Below, piece by piece: positions 25,470 through 33,283 of a stretch of DNA of 64,000 bases (within the stretch, counting starts at the first letter, position 1; every line of letters begins with the position of its first letter). Below the pieces are notes generated by a model. It was given only the letters and a program-made list of their open reading frames with translations. It had not been told where the DNA came from and searched no databases. Made by a program: the position numbers and the translations under genes. The stretch covers positions 1-64,000 of the forward strand of contig JAOXRS010000257.1 in assembly GCA_025800385.1 (NCBI GenBank). The letters run 5' to 3'. This DNA comes from Candidatus Albibeggiatoa sp. nov. NOAA. Its GTDB lineage: Bacteria > Pseudomonadota > Gammaproteobacteria > Beggiatoales > Beggiatoaceae.

Positions 25470-27998
25470 ATGCGTTTATTTCAAGTCACACACCTCATAT
25501 TAGGGTGTTTGCTGGTATTTAACCTGCACGCAATAGAGCCTAAAATTGCTATTGCAGGTAAAACACTCTCTTCTGTAATTGTATTACAAAAAGATGGTTC
25601 ATTAGTTGGTTGGGGAGACAATGCCAATGGTCTTTTATTACGGCAAGAGCCAAGCAAACGTAATATGCCTGTAACACTCGATATTGATGGTGTTCAAGAT
25701 ATTTTTCTCAATTCAAGTACTTTCTTACCTGCTTACCTTCAGAAACAAGATGGCTCAATATGGTACTGGGGTAACTCTAGTTATTTCAACCCAAAAAATT
25801 TGTTTCCGAAATCCAATACATCTTATATCCCACAACCAGCCAAGCAGTTAAACCAAGCCAATATTAAAAAAGTAGCTCTCAATTATTACTCTATTTTCAT
25901 TTTGACTGATAAAAATGAATTATGGTTGTCGTCTAACAACGATATATTTTACCCTGATGTGTTTGAAATGCAGACTGAAGGTTTGGTACTGATTGATACA
26001 CAGGTGGCTGATATGGCCGTTTCTAATAATCATGCACTGATAATTAAAACAGATGATAGTGTATGGAGCTTGGGACATAATGTTAATGGACAGCTGGGAA
26101 CAGGAGACACCAATTTATACAACAAGCCACAATCACTCAATCTATCGAATGTTAAACAAGTGATAGCAACTGAAAGTAATTTAAATAGTTATGATGAAGA
26201 CTATTATTCGTTGGCTTTAAAACATGATGGCACAGTATGGGCTTGGGGGTTTGCACCTTATATTGGCATCGGGGCAACACAGCTGGATAGTCAACCCACA
26301 CCTGTGCAAGTAAATATTGGTAATGTAAAAAGCCTTAGTGCTACGGCTGGCCATACTCTAGCACTCAAACATGATGGAACAGTATGGGCTTGGGGAGATA
26401 ATACATCTGGACAAATAGGTGATGGTATTAGTACGGCTTTATCCAGCCAAAATCTTAGCATACAACTGGTAGGACTTCCATTAAGAGAGGATATAGAAAA
26501 TGCGCGCCAAAGCGTGATGACAGATCAAATTGCTGCAGGGAAACTGTTCACAAGACCCGTTCAAGTTGATATTGATGATGTTACCGCCATTGCTGCGGGT
26601 GAAGGCTTCTCGGTTGCAGTCAAAAATGATGACTCTATTTGGACTTGGGGTGATAATAAATTTGGTATGTTGGGTGATGGTACACAGCTTAGCCGCAGTA
26701 CACCTAAATCGATTAGTTCGAATACTTTATATATGCCAGAAGGGTTTATTGGCAATGATATTGAAGAGTTTGTTTCATTGCTCAACACCCATGATGAAGA
26801 AGTGAATGCAACGTGTTCTATTTACTATGAAGATGGTACAAAATTTAGTTTTCCTCTTACTTTACCACCCAAGCAACGATCTAGTTTTAGTGTGAAAGAA
26901 AAAGGCGTGCCATTTTATCGTCCTTTTGCCATGGTGATTGAATCTGATAAAAAAATTACCGCTGCATTCGCACATTATGCTACGGGTAATATTGCATTAG
27001 GTGATAATTTTACATCTATTACCAGCAAAAAATGGGCAACTGCACAGGGTTTCTATAATCATGAAGATAAAATCAGAAGCTATTTAGTTGGGTTCAATCC
27101 CAATGATGAAGCAGTTAATGTGAACTTACGTATTACAGGTTCTACAGTAGCCTTTCCACGAGATATTGAACTTAAGGTAGCTGCTAACAGTCGTTTCAGT
27201 GTAAAACTTCAAGATCATTTAAATACATCTATTCCAGAACAATCTATTGGGGCATTAGTCTCTGCAAGTAAAGATATTGTCGTTGGTATGAGCCATTATG
27301 ATGACTTTTTAAATGAAGGCACTTTTACTATTGCGCATCCTTCATGGGGTGAAAATACAGGTCGAGTCGCTGAAGGCTGGTTATCAGATACAGGTTTTGA
27401 AGTGGTTGACTTGATTAATCCTAATGATACGCGTGTTAGCGTGAACTTTTCGGCTTACCCATCAGAAACTCAAAGCTCTAGTTTTCTCACGGTTGGCTTA
27501 GAGCCATTTAGTCAATATGCTGTTGTGCTAAATGATTTTCTACCTAAACATAAACCACAACATATATCTTGGCGCGAAGAGTCGGGGCTACCTGTTGTGG
27601 CAGACTTTAGCCATTATGATTTATCAGGACTAAATGGTGTTAATTTTACTCATCAAGCTTATACACATTGGGAATTTGCAGAGGGCTTTAGATTTGACAA
27701 TGTGTTGGAGTTTCTTTTGATTTCACGCGGACATCCTAATGGAGAAACCAATATCAAAGTCAGTGTGTATTATTTTGATGGCCAAGCGAATGCAGAGTTT
27801 AATGTGGTGATTCCTGAAGGGGAAATGAAAACCGCGCTTGCGTTACATGAAGATGATAGAATTCGCTCTAATCCCAGTCATGGAATTGCTTATGGTTTTA
27901 CACTGGATGCAAGTGAGCCTGTAATACCTTATTTCACTCACTATGATTTTAATTTAGGTGGGGCGTTTGCGTTATCGGGTACAGGTTGGAATCCTTAA
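25470..27998 (+). CDS. Secreted RCC1-repeat protein with four C-terminal HY-motif repeats
   Basis: An 842-residue exported protein; signal peptide about 1-20. The first half (about 35-425) is an RCC1-type propeller with repeats such as DGSLVGWGDNANG, DDSVWSLGHNVNGQLGTGD, HDGTVWAWGDNTSGQIGDG and DDSIWTWGDNKFGMLGDGT. The second half (about 430-842) is not RCC1. It holds four units of roughly 100 residues, each with a beta-rich NPND/N-x-N-E-x-x-V start and ending in a F/M-x-HY-D-like motif: AAFAHYATG, GMSHYDDF, ADFSHYDLS and PYFTHYDFN. I do not recognise this unit. It probably lies at the surface or in the periplasm. It has its own promoter. Confidence 0.82.
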   Translation: MRLFQVTHLILGCLLVFNLHAIEPKIAIAGKTLSSVIVLQKDGSLVGWGDNANGLLLRQEPSKRNMPVTLDIDGVQDIFLNSSTFLPAYLQKQDGSIWYWGNSSYFNPKNLFPKSNTSYIPQPAKQLNQANIKKVALNYYSIFILTDKNELWLSSNNDIFYPDVFEMQTEGLVLIDTQVADMAVSNNHALIIKTDDSVWSLGHNVNGQLGTGDTNLYNKPQSLNLSNVKQVIATESNLNSYDEDYYSLALKHDGTVWAWGFAPYIGIGATQLDSQPTPVQVNIGNVKSLSATAGHTLALKHDGTVWAWGDNTSGQIGDGISTALSSQNLSIQLVGLPLREDIENARQSVMTDQIAAGKLFTRPVQVDIDDVTAIAAGEGFSVAVKNDDSIWTWGDNKFGMLGDGTQLSRSTPKSISSNTLYMPEGFIGNDIEEFVSLLNTHDEEVNATCSIYYEDGTKFSFPLTLPPKQRSSFSVKEKGVPFYRPFAMVIESDKKITAAFAHYATGNIALGDNFTSITSKKWATAQGFYNHEDKIRSYLVGFNPNDEAVNVNLRITGSTVAFPRDIELKVAANSRFSVKLQDHLNTSIPEQSIGALVSASKDIVVGMSHYDDFLNEGTFTIAHPSWGENTGRVAEGWLSDTGFEVVDLINPNDTRVSVNFSAYPSETQSSSFLTVGLEPFSQYAVVLNDFLPKHKPQHISWREESGLPVVADFSHYDLSGLNGVNFTHQAYTHWEFAEGFRFDNVLEFLLISRGHPNGETNIKVSVYYFDGQANAEFNVVIPEGEMKTALALHEDDRIRSNPSHGIAYGFTLDASEPVIPYFTHYDFNLGGAFALSGTGWNP

Positions 27999-28005
27999 AC
28001 TAAAT

Positions 28006-28040
28006 ATGGCGAGTTTCTCATATATTGAGCGACTCGCCAT
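28006..28040. terminator. Strong hairpin after the RCC1 gene
   Basis: ATGGCGAGT (28006-28014) pairs with ACTCGCCAT (28032-28040), a 9-base perfect stem just after the RCC1-gene stop. The T-run is missing, so it may be a processing or pausing hairpin rather than a full terminator. Confidence 0.4.
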
Positions 28041-28111
28041 TAGATTCCGCATTGTGTAAAGCGGGAATGTCTGAATAAACAAGTTATAGTTGTCCAGATC
28101 ATTCCACACAC

Positions 28112-28150
28112 ATCATGACGAAGCTTTTAGAACATAAACTTGGTCATGAT
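28112..28150. terminator. Hairpin after ahcY
   Basis: ATCATGAC (28112-28119) pairs with GTCATGAT (28143-28150). It lies 10 bases beyond the ahcY stop. There is no T-run on either side, so terminator activity is uncertain. Confidence 0.3.
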
Positions 28151-28159
28151 TCACAAAGA

Positions 28160-29473
28160 TTAGTAGCGGTAGTGTTCAGGCTTATAAGGGCCTTCAACAG
28201 GTACGCTAATGTAATCAGCTTGTTCTTTTGTCAATTCAGTTAAGTTTACGCCGATACGTTTTAAGTGCATACGTGCTACTTTTTCATCTAAGTGCTTAGG
28301 TAACATGTAAACTTTATTTTCGTATTGTTCAGCGTTGTGCCATAACTCGATTTGTGCCAATGTTTGGTTAGCAAAAGAGTTAGACATCACGAAACTTGGG
28401 TGACCAGTTGCACAACCTAAGTTCACTAAACGACCTTCTGCTAATAAGATGATGCGCTTGCCATCAGGGAAAATGATGTGATCCACTTGTGGTTTGATGT
28501 TTTCCCATTCGTATTGACGTAATTGTTCAACTTCAATTTCAGAATCAAAGTGACCGATATTACATACAATCGCTTGGTCGCGCATTTTCACCATATGGTC
28601 ATGTGTGATAACACTCACGTTACCTGTTGTTGTAACGAAGATGTCACCTTCAGCACATGCTTCTTCCATAGTGACAACGCGGTAACCTTCCATAGAAGCT
28701 TGTAACGCACAAATTGGATCGATTTCAGTTACTAATACAGTCGCGCCCATGCCACGGAATGCTTGCGCACAACCTTTACCTACGTCACCATAACCTAAAA
28801 CAACACATACTTTACCTGCGATCATCACGTCAGTAGCGCGCTTGATACCGTCAAGTAAAGATTCACGACAACCATATAAGTTATCGAATTTAGATTTAGT
28901 CACAGAATCATTAACGTTGATTGCTGGTGCTAACAATGTGCCTTTTTCAACCATTTCATATAAACGGTGAACACCTGTAGTGGTTTCTTCAGAAATACCG
29001 CGCACGTCTTTCAACATTTCAGGGTATTTGTCGTGCATTAATACAGTTAAGTCACCACCATCGTCTAAAATCATGTTAGGTGTCCAACCATTAGGACCGA
29101 AAACAGTTTGTTCGATGCACCACCAAAATTCTTCGTCAGTTTCACCTTTCCATGCGAAAACAGGGATACCTGCATCAGCAATTGCAGCCGCTGCTTGATC
29201 TTGTGTAGAGAAGATGTTGCAAGATGACCAACGTACTTCCGCACCTAAGTCAACTAAAGTTTCGATCAATACCGCTGTTTGGATTGTCATATGTAAACAA
29301 CCCGCGATACGTGCACCTTTTAATGGTGCTTGACCTTTATATTCTTCACGCAATTGCATTAAACCGGGCATTTCAGTTTCAGCAATTGAGATTTCTTTAC
29401 GACCCCAAGCCGCTAAGCTCATGTCAGCAACTTTGTAGTCTGGGTCTAAATTCACAACTGGTTGTGCACTCAT
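28160..29473 (-). CDS. ahcY: Adenosylhomocysteinase AhcY
   Basis: A 437-residue enzyme that splits S-adenosylhomocysteine into adenosine and homocysteine, removing the product inhibitor of methyltransferases. It uses bound NAD; the fold is seen in VVLGYGDVGKGCAQAFRG. Other marks are the N-terminal AGCLHMTIQTAVLIETL, SCNIFSTQDQAAAAIA, the substrate loop NVNDSVTKSKFDN and the C-terminal GPYKPEHYRY. The ATG at 29473 has GGAGA upstream and gives the usual MSAQPVVNL-type start; an in-frame start at 29566 would run into the spacer. It lies 43 bases after the TM2 gene and shares the minus strand with metK. Confidence 0.97.
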   Translation of the reverse strand: MSAQPVVNLDPDYKVADMSLAAWGRKEISIAETEMPGLMQLREEYKGQAPLKGARIAGCLHMTIQTAVLIETLVDLGAEVRWSSCNIFSTQDQAAAAIADAGIPVFAWKGETDEEFWWCIEQTVFGPNGWTPNMILDDGGDLTVLMHDKYPEMLKDVRGISEETTTGVHRLYEMVEKGTLLAPAINVNDSVTKSKFDNLYGCRESLLDGIKRATDVMIAGKVCVVLGYGDVGKGCAQAFRGMGATVLVTEIDPICALQASMEGYRVVTMEEACAEGDIFVTTTGNVSVITHDHMVKMRDQAIVCNIGHFDSEIEVEQLRQYEWENIKPQVDHIIFPDGKRIILLAEGRLVNLGCATGHPSFVMSNSFANQTLAQIELWHNAEQYENKVYMLPKHLDEKVARMHLKRIGVNLTELTKEQADYISVPVEGPYKPEHYRY

Positions 29474-29516
29474 AAAATTCTCCGAAAATATCATTAATGG
29501 CTCAGTTTGAATCTGC

Positions 29517-29726
29517 TTAAGTCCACTTGGTAATGGGATTACCGTCTTTATCTGTGAACCCACCAATAATGATAAAGATTAAATCAATTAAAGTCCAAAC
29601 GCCAAGCCCGCCCAATGTCACCAATTGTAAAATACCTGTGCCTATTTTGCCTGTATAAAAACGATGTACGCCGAACGTACCCGCGAGAAGACATAATAAA
29701 AATACAGGGAGAATACGTTTTGTCAT
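29517..29726 (-). CDS. Small TM2-domain membrane protein
   Basis: A 69-residue protein with two hydrophobic helices (about 6-20 and 38-56) joined by the TM2 signature FGVHRFYTGKIGTGILQ, then an acidic turn GGFTDKDGNPI. TM2 proteins are widespread and of unknown function. The start at 29726 gives the usual MTKR-type N terminus; a longer frame to 29795 adds unlikely residues. Ribosome site is weak (GAAG). It sits between metK and ahcY on the same strand, so it may be part of a S-adenosylmethionine-cycle operon. Confidence 0.75.
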   Translation of the reverse strand: MTKRILPVFLLCLLAGTFGVHRFYTGKIGTGILQLVTLGGLGVWTLIDLIFIIIGGFTDKDGNPITKWT

Positions 29727-29773
29727 GACATTCTTCGGTTGGCAATAATGGGGAATAGCCAAATTCGGGGGAA

Positions 29774-29801
29774 TGTAGGATACAACCCTTTGCACCCTAC
29801 A
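29774..29801 (-). other. Hairpin between metK and the TM2 gene
   Basis: On the minus strand TGTAGG (29796-29801) pairs with CCTACA (29774-29779), loop about 16 bases. No T-run follows. It may slow decay of, or attenuate, the transcript between metK and the two later genes. Confidence 0.3.
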
Positions 29802-29815
29802 TTAAAATCATTTAA

Positions 29816-30976
29816 TTATAATCCAGCCGCTGCTTTTAAGTCTTCTGCTTTATCAGTTCTTTCCCAAGAAACGTCTAAATCATCACGACCAAAGTGACCA
29901 TAAGCCGCTGTGTCTTTATAAATTGGGTGTAATAAATCAAGCATTTTGATTAAGCCGCGAGGACGTAAGTCAAAGTGCTCACGTACTAACGCATCAATTT
30001 TCGCGTCATCAATTTTGCCTGTACCAAACGTTTCAACACGGATAGATGTAGGCTCAGCAACACCAATTGCATAAGATACTTGGATTTCGCAACGATCAGC
30101 AAGACCCGCTGCAACTACGTTTTTAGCGACATAACGTGCAGCATACGCAGCAGAACGATCCACTTTTGAAGGGTCTTTACCAGAGAACGCACCACCACCG
30201 TGACGCGCCATACCACCGTAAGTATCAACGATGATTTTACGGCCTGTTAAACCACAATCGCCTACAGGCCCACCGATTACAAAGCGGCCAGTTGGGTTGA
30301 TGTGATAAATCGTATCTTTATGTAACCATTCAGCAGGTAAAACAGGCTTGATAACTTCATCCATGATTGCTTCTTGCAATGCTTTTTGGCTGATTTCTGG
30401 GTCGTGCTGAGTTGATAATACAACCGCGTCAATACCAACAGGTTTGTTGTTTTCATAACGGAAAGTCACTTGGCTTTTCGCATCTGGACGTAACCAAGGC
30501 AAAATACCTTTGTGACGTAATTCAGCTTGTCTTTTGACTAAACGGTGTGAATAATCAATCGGTGCTGGCATTAATACATCTGTTTCATTAGTTGCATAAC
30601 CAAACATTAAACCTTGGTCACCTGCACCTTGCTCATGGTCTTCAGTTTCATCAACACCCATTGCAATATCAACTGATTGTTTACCAACCGCAGACAATAC
30701 AGCACAAGAGTCAGCATCAAAACCCATATCAGAACTTGTGTAACCAATTTTCTTAACGGTTTCTCTAACCACTGATTCATAATCAATTGTTGCATTGGTT
30801 GTGATTTCGCCTGCAACAATTACCATACCTGTTTTTACTAAGGTTTCACATGCAACACGTGACTTAGGGTCTTGCTCTAATAATGCGTCTAGGATCGCGT
30901 CAGAAACTTGGTCAGCAACTTTATCTGGATGCCCTTCAGATACGGATTCAGAAGTAAAAAGTGCAGTATCAGCCAT
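29816..30976 (-). CDS. metK: S-adenosylmethionine synthetase MetK
   Basis: A 386-residue enzyme that makes S-adenosylmethionine from methionine and ATP, with triphosphate cleavage. Motifs: SEGHPDKVADQVSDAILD near 11-28, the hexapeptide-like GAGDQGLMFGYA near 116-127 and the phosphate loop GGGAFSGKDPSKVDRSAAY. Length is standard. It is followed by the TM2 gene and ahcY on the same strand. A candidate promoter lies 85 bases upstream, leaving an 80-base leader; I saw no recognisable SAM riboswitch in it. Confidence 0.98.
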   Translation of the reverse strand: MADTALFTSESVSEGHPDKVADQVSDAILDALLEQDPKSRVACETLVKTGMVIVAGEITTNATIDYESVVRETVKKIGYTSSDMGFDADSCAVLSAVGKQSVDIAMGVDETEDHEQGAGDQGLMFGYATNETDVLMPAPIDYSHRLVKRQAELRHKGILPWLRPDAKSQVTFRYENNKPVGIDAVVLSTQHDPEISQKALQEAIMDEVIKPVLPAEWLHKDTIYHINPTGRFVIGGPVGDCGLTGRKIIVDTYGGMARHGGGAFSGKDPSKVDRSAAYAARYVAKNVVAAGLADRCEIQVSYAIGVAEPTSIRVETFGTGKIDDAKIDALVREHFDLRPRGLIKMLDLLHPIYKDTAAYGHFGRDDLDVSWERTDKAEDLKAAAGL

Positions 30977-32038
30977 AATGTCCCTTTTGATATTTTTGAT
31001 TAATTTGTTTGGTTAAATAGTCGAGCTATCCGATTAAACACGGCTTAGTATCAGTTCTGTACTATACAGCATTTTCTCTGTGTAATACAAATTAGCTGAT
31101 AACGCTAAAACTAGTGTTTTTACAATATTTTAAGGCATCCCCTGTTTTCAAAAAAACCGCCGTATAATATTGTAATACAAAGTTAATTAGTAAAACCTGA
31201 GCGACTCATTTATTAACAAATAGCATATTGTGTTGCGAGTGAAATATTATCAAACAAAGTTTCTACTTATTTCTGCTAAAGCTTATTTATATTATCGATT
31301 TAGCCTAGTGAACTTACTTAGGTTAAAAAATATAACTAAGTTACGATAGTGAGAAACAAAGCTATTTTACGGCAATATGCTAGTCTTACTTTTGCAACCA
31401 ATTACCCAGTATAGTATTCAAAAATGAAATTTCAATGAAATCAAATTTTCTATGTTATACGTGCAAAAAATTCATATTGGAGATATGGCCATATTTTGTT
31501 TTTAGTAGGATTGACTTTTTATTTTTCATCGGTTTTATAGGTATATTTTTAAATTCATATGGCACGTCCCAAATTGCTCATGAGACAGCTATAGCTTTTT
31601 AGTATTATAAATGAATGCTAAAAATCTACTCTATGATAATTAATTCCTTATAAAACCTGATGATTAGCTGGATTAATACAGAAATATGACAGTTTAAGTT
31701 AACTCTGTCTTTTAGATGTGATTATTTTAATAATTTCTTAAATACAAAGGCTTAATACTGCTTTATTCATTGAAATGATAGATAGACAAACTAATATTGA
31801 GCGATAACAAGCCTATAATTGGTTTAGTTGATAGTAATTTCTGTTATAGCCAAATTCAGAGTGAAAAGCGTTATTTTTATAAGCTCTAAAAGACCAGTAA
31901 TACCATTTATATTGAATAATATCGAGCTGTAAAATTTACTTGACAAAAAAATATTAAAAGCACAACAGTTGTTTATTGCAAAAAAAGTATTTTTAGTATA
32001 TTTTTAAACTATAAAGACCTGCGATAAGGGATAAGTCA
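30977..32038. other. 1.06-kb gene-free region
   Basis: This stretch is very AT-rich and carries no convincing open frame on either strand. The first 115 bases hold the metK leader and promoter. A weak dyad, TTTAGCCTA with TTAGGTTAAA, lies at about 31300-31326. GACAG pairs with CTGTC near 31688-31709, followed by four T. A GGAG then ATG near 31482 opens only a six-codon frame. TTGACA occurs at 31940-31945 without a matching -10. It may hold small RNAs or a decayed gene; nothing can be named. Confidence 0.45.
31061..31090 (-). promoter_or_regulatory. Candidate promoter of metK
   Basis: On the minus strand TTGTAT (31085-31090) and TATAGT (31061-31066) are spaced by 18 bases. The -10 ends 85 bases before the metK ATG. 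Confidence 0.4.
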
Positions 32039-33283
32039 ATGAAATTCATCCACGCTGCGGATATTCACTTAGACAGTCCTCTCTGTGGATTAGCGCGTTA
32101 TGAGGGTGCACCAGTTGAACAAATGCAGACCGCAACCCGCCGTGCATTCACTAACTTAGTCGATTTAGCCTGTCAAGAACAGGTGGATTTTATATTATTA
32201 GCAGGCGATTTATATGATGGTGACTGGAAAGACTATAATACAGGTTTATTCTTCAACCAACAGATGACCCGATTGCGTGATTGTGGGATTGATGCTTTTA
32301 TTGTTTATGGCAATCATGACGCAGGCAATGTGATTACCAAACAACTCACGTTACCTGATAATGTATTCGAATTTAGTTCCCGCAGGCCTGAAACCCATAT
32401 CTTAGAACATATAGGTGTCGCAATTCACGGCCAAAGTTTCTCTAAAAAATCCGTCACAGAAGATTTAAGTGCTGCTTATCCCAATGCCATCGAAGGTTTT
32501 TATAATATTGGTTTATTACACACTGCGTTAAATGGTCGCGAAGGCCATGCTAATTATGCACCTTGCCGTTTAGACGATCTGATTGCTAAAGGTTATGACT
32601 ATTGGGCTTTAGGTCATGTACATCATCGTGAAGTATTACACACCAATCCACACATTGTTTTTTCTGGTAATTTGCAAGGCCGCCATGTGCGAGAAACAGG
32701 CGCAAAGGGTTGCACAATCGTACAGGTGGAAAATGGCGAAACTCGCATGACACACCATAGTGTTGATGTGTTGCGTTGGGAACAATGCCATATTAATGTA
32801 GATGATGTCAGCCGTTCTGATGATATTATTGATAAAGTGCGCGAAACTGTTAGCCAGCTATTGCAAAATACTGAAGGTCGAGCGTTAGCCTTACGCTTTA
32901 TTATTGAAGGGCAAACCCCGATTCATACCGAATTACACCAACATTCTGAACGTTGGATGAATGAGATTCGGGCAGTTGCCACAGATGCAGGCTTTGGTAA
33001 TGTGTGGGTTGAAAAGGTGAAATTACAAACTAAAGCACCTAATCACGTGAGTTTGCACAACGATAGTCCTTTAGGTGAGTTATTGGATACCTTGCGCACG
33101 TTGCCACAAGATAATGATGTGGTTGATACATTGTCTTTAGAGTTAAGGCATTTACGCAATGCACTACCTGTTGAAGCGAGGACGAACGGGCGCGGTATTG
33201 ATCCCGAACACCCTGATACCATTCGCTCAATTTTAAATCATGTTGAAGATATGTTGTTAGCGCGATTATTAGCTAATCAGTAA
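32039..33283 (+). CDS. Metallophosphoesterase, YhaO-type DNA repair exonuclease
   Basis: A 414-residue Mre11/SbcD-like nuclease. The metal-binding motifs are in order: ADIHLDSP (7-14), GDLYDGDW (56-63), YGNHD (89-93 region), LLHT and ALGHVHHRE. The N-terminal FIHAADIHLDSPL is typical of YhaO rather than SbcD, which starts LHTSDWHLG. YhaO normally pairs with the SMC-like ATPase YhaN; none adjoins here. SbcD and SbcC occur 16-20 kb away, so the window has two Mre11-type nucleases. Its stop overlaps the convergent gspD stop by seven bases. Confidence 0.85.
   Translation: MKFIHAADIHLDSPLCGLARYEGAPVEQMQTATRRAFTNLVDLACQEQVDFILLAGDLYDGDWKDYNTGLFFNQQMTRLRDCGIDAFIVYGNHDAGNVITKQLTLPDNVFEFSSRRPETHILEHIGVAIHGQSFSKKSVTEDLSAAYPNAIEGFYNIGLLHTALNGREGHANYAPCRLDDLIAKGYDYWALGHVHHREVLHTNPHIVFSGNLQGRHVRETGAKGCTIVQVENGETRMTHHSVDVLRWEQCHINVDDVSRSDDIIDKVRETVSQLLQNTEGRALALRFIIEGQTPIHTELHQHSERWMNEIRAVATDAGFGNVWVEKVKLQTKAPNHVSLHNDSPLGELLDTLRTLPQDNDVVDTLSLELRHLRNALPVEARTNGRGIDPEHPDTIRSILNHVEDMLLARLLANQ

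Noticed and set aside
28160..29566. Longer AhcY start at 29566
   Set aside because: The extra residues run into the spacer before the gene; the ATG at 29473 has a good ribosome site and the family start.
30977..31090. SAM riboswitch before metK
   Set aside because: The short AT-rich leader shows no recognisable SAM riboswitch core by eye.
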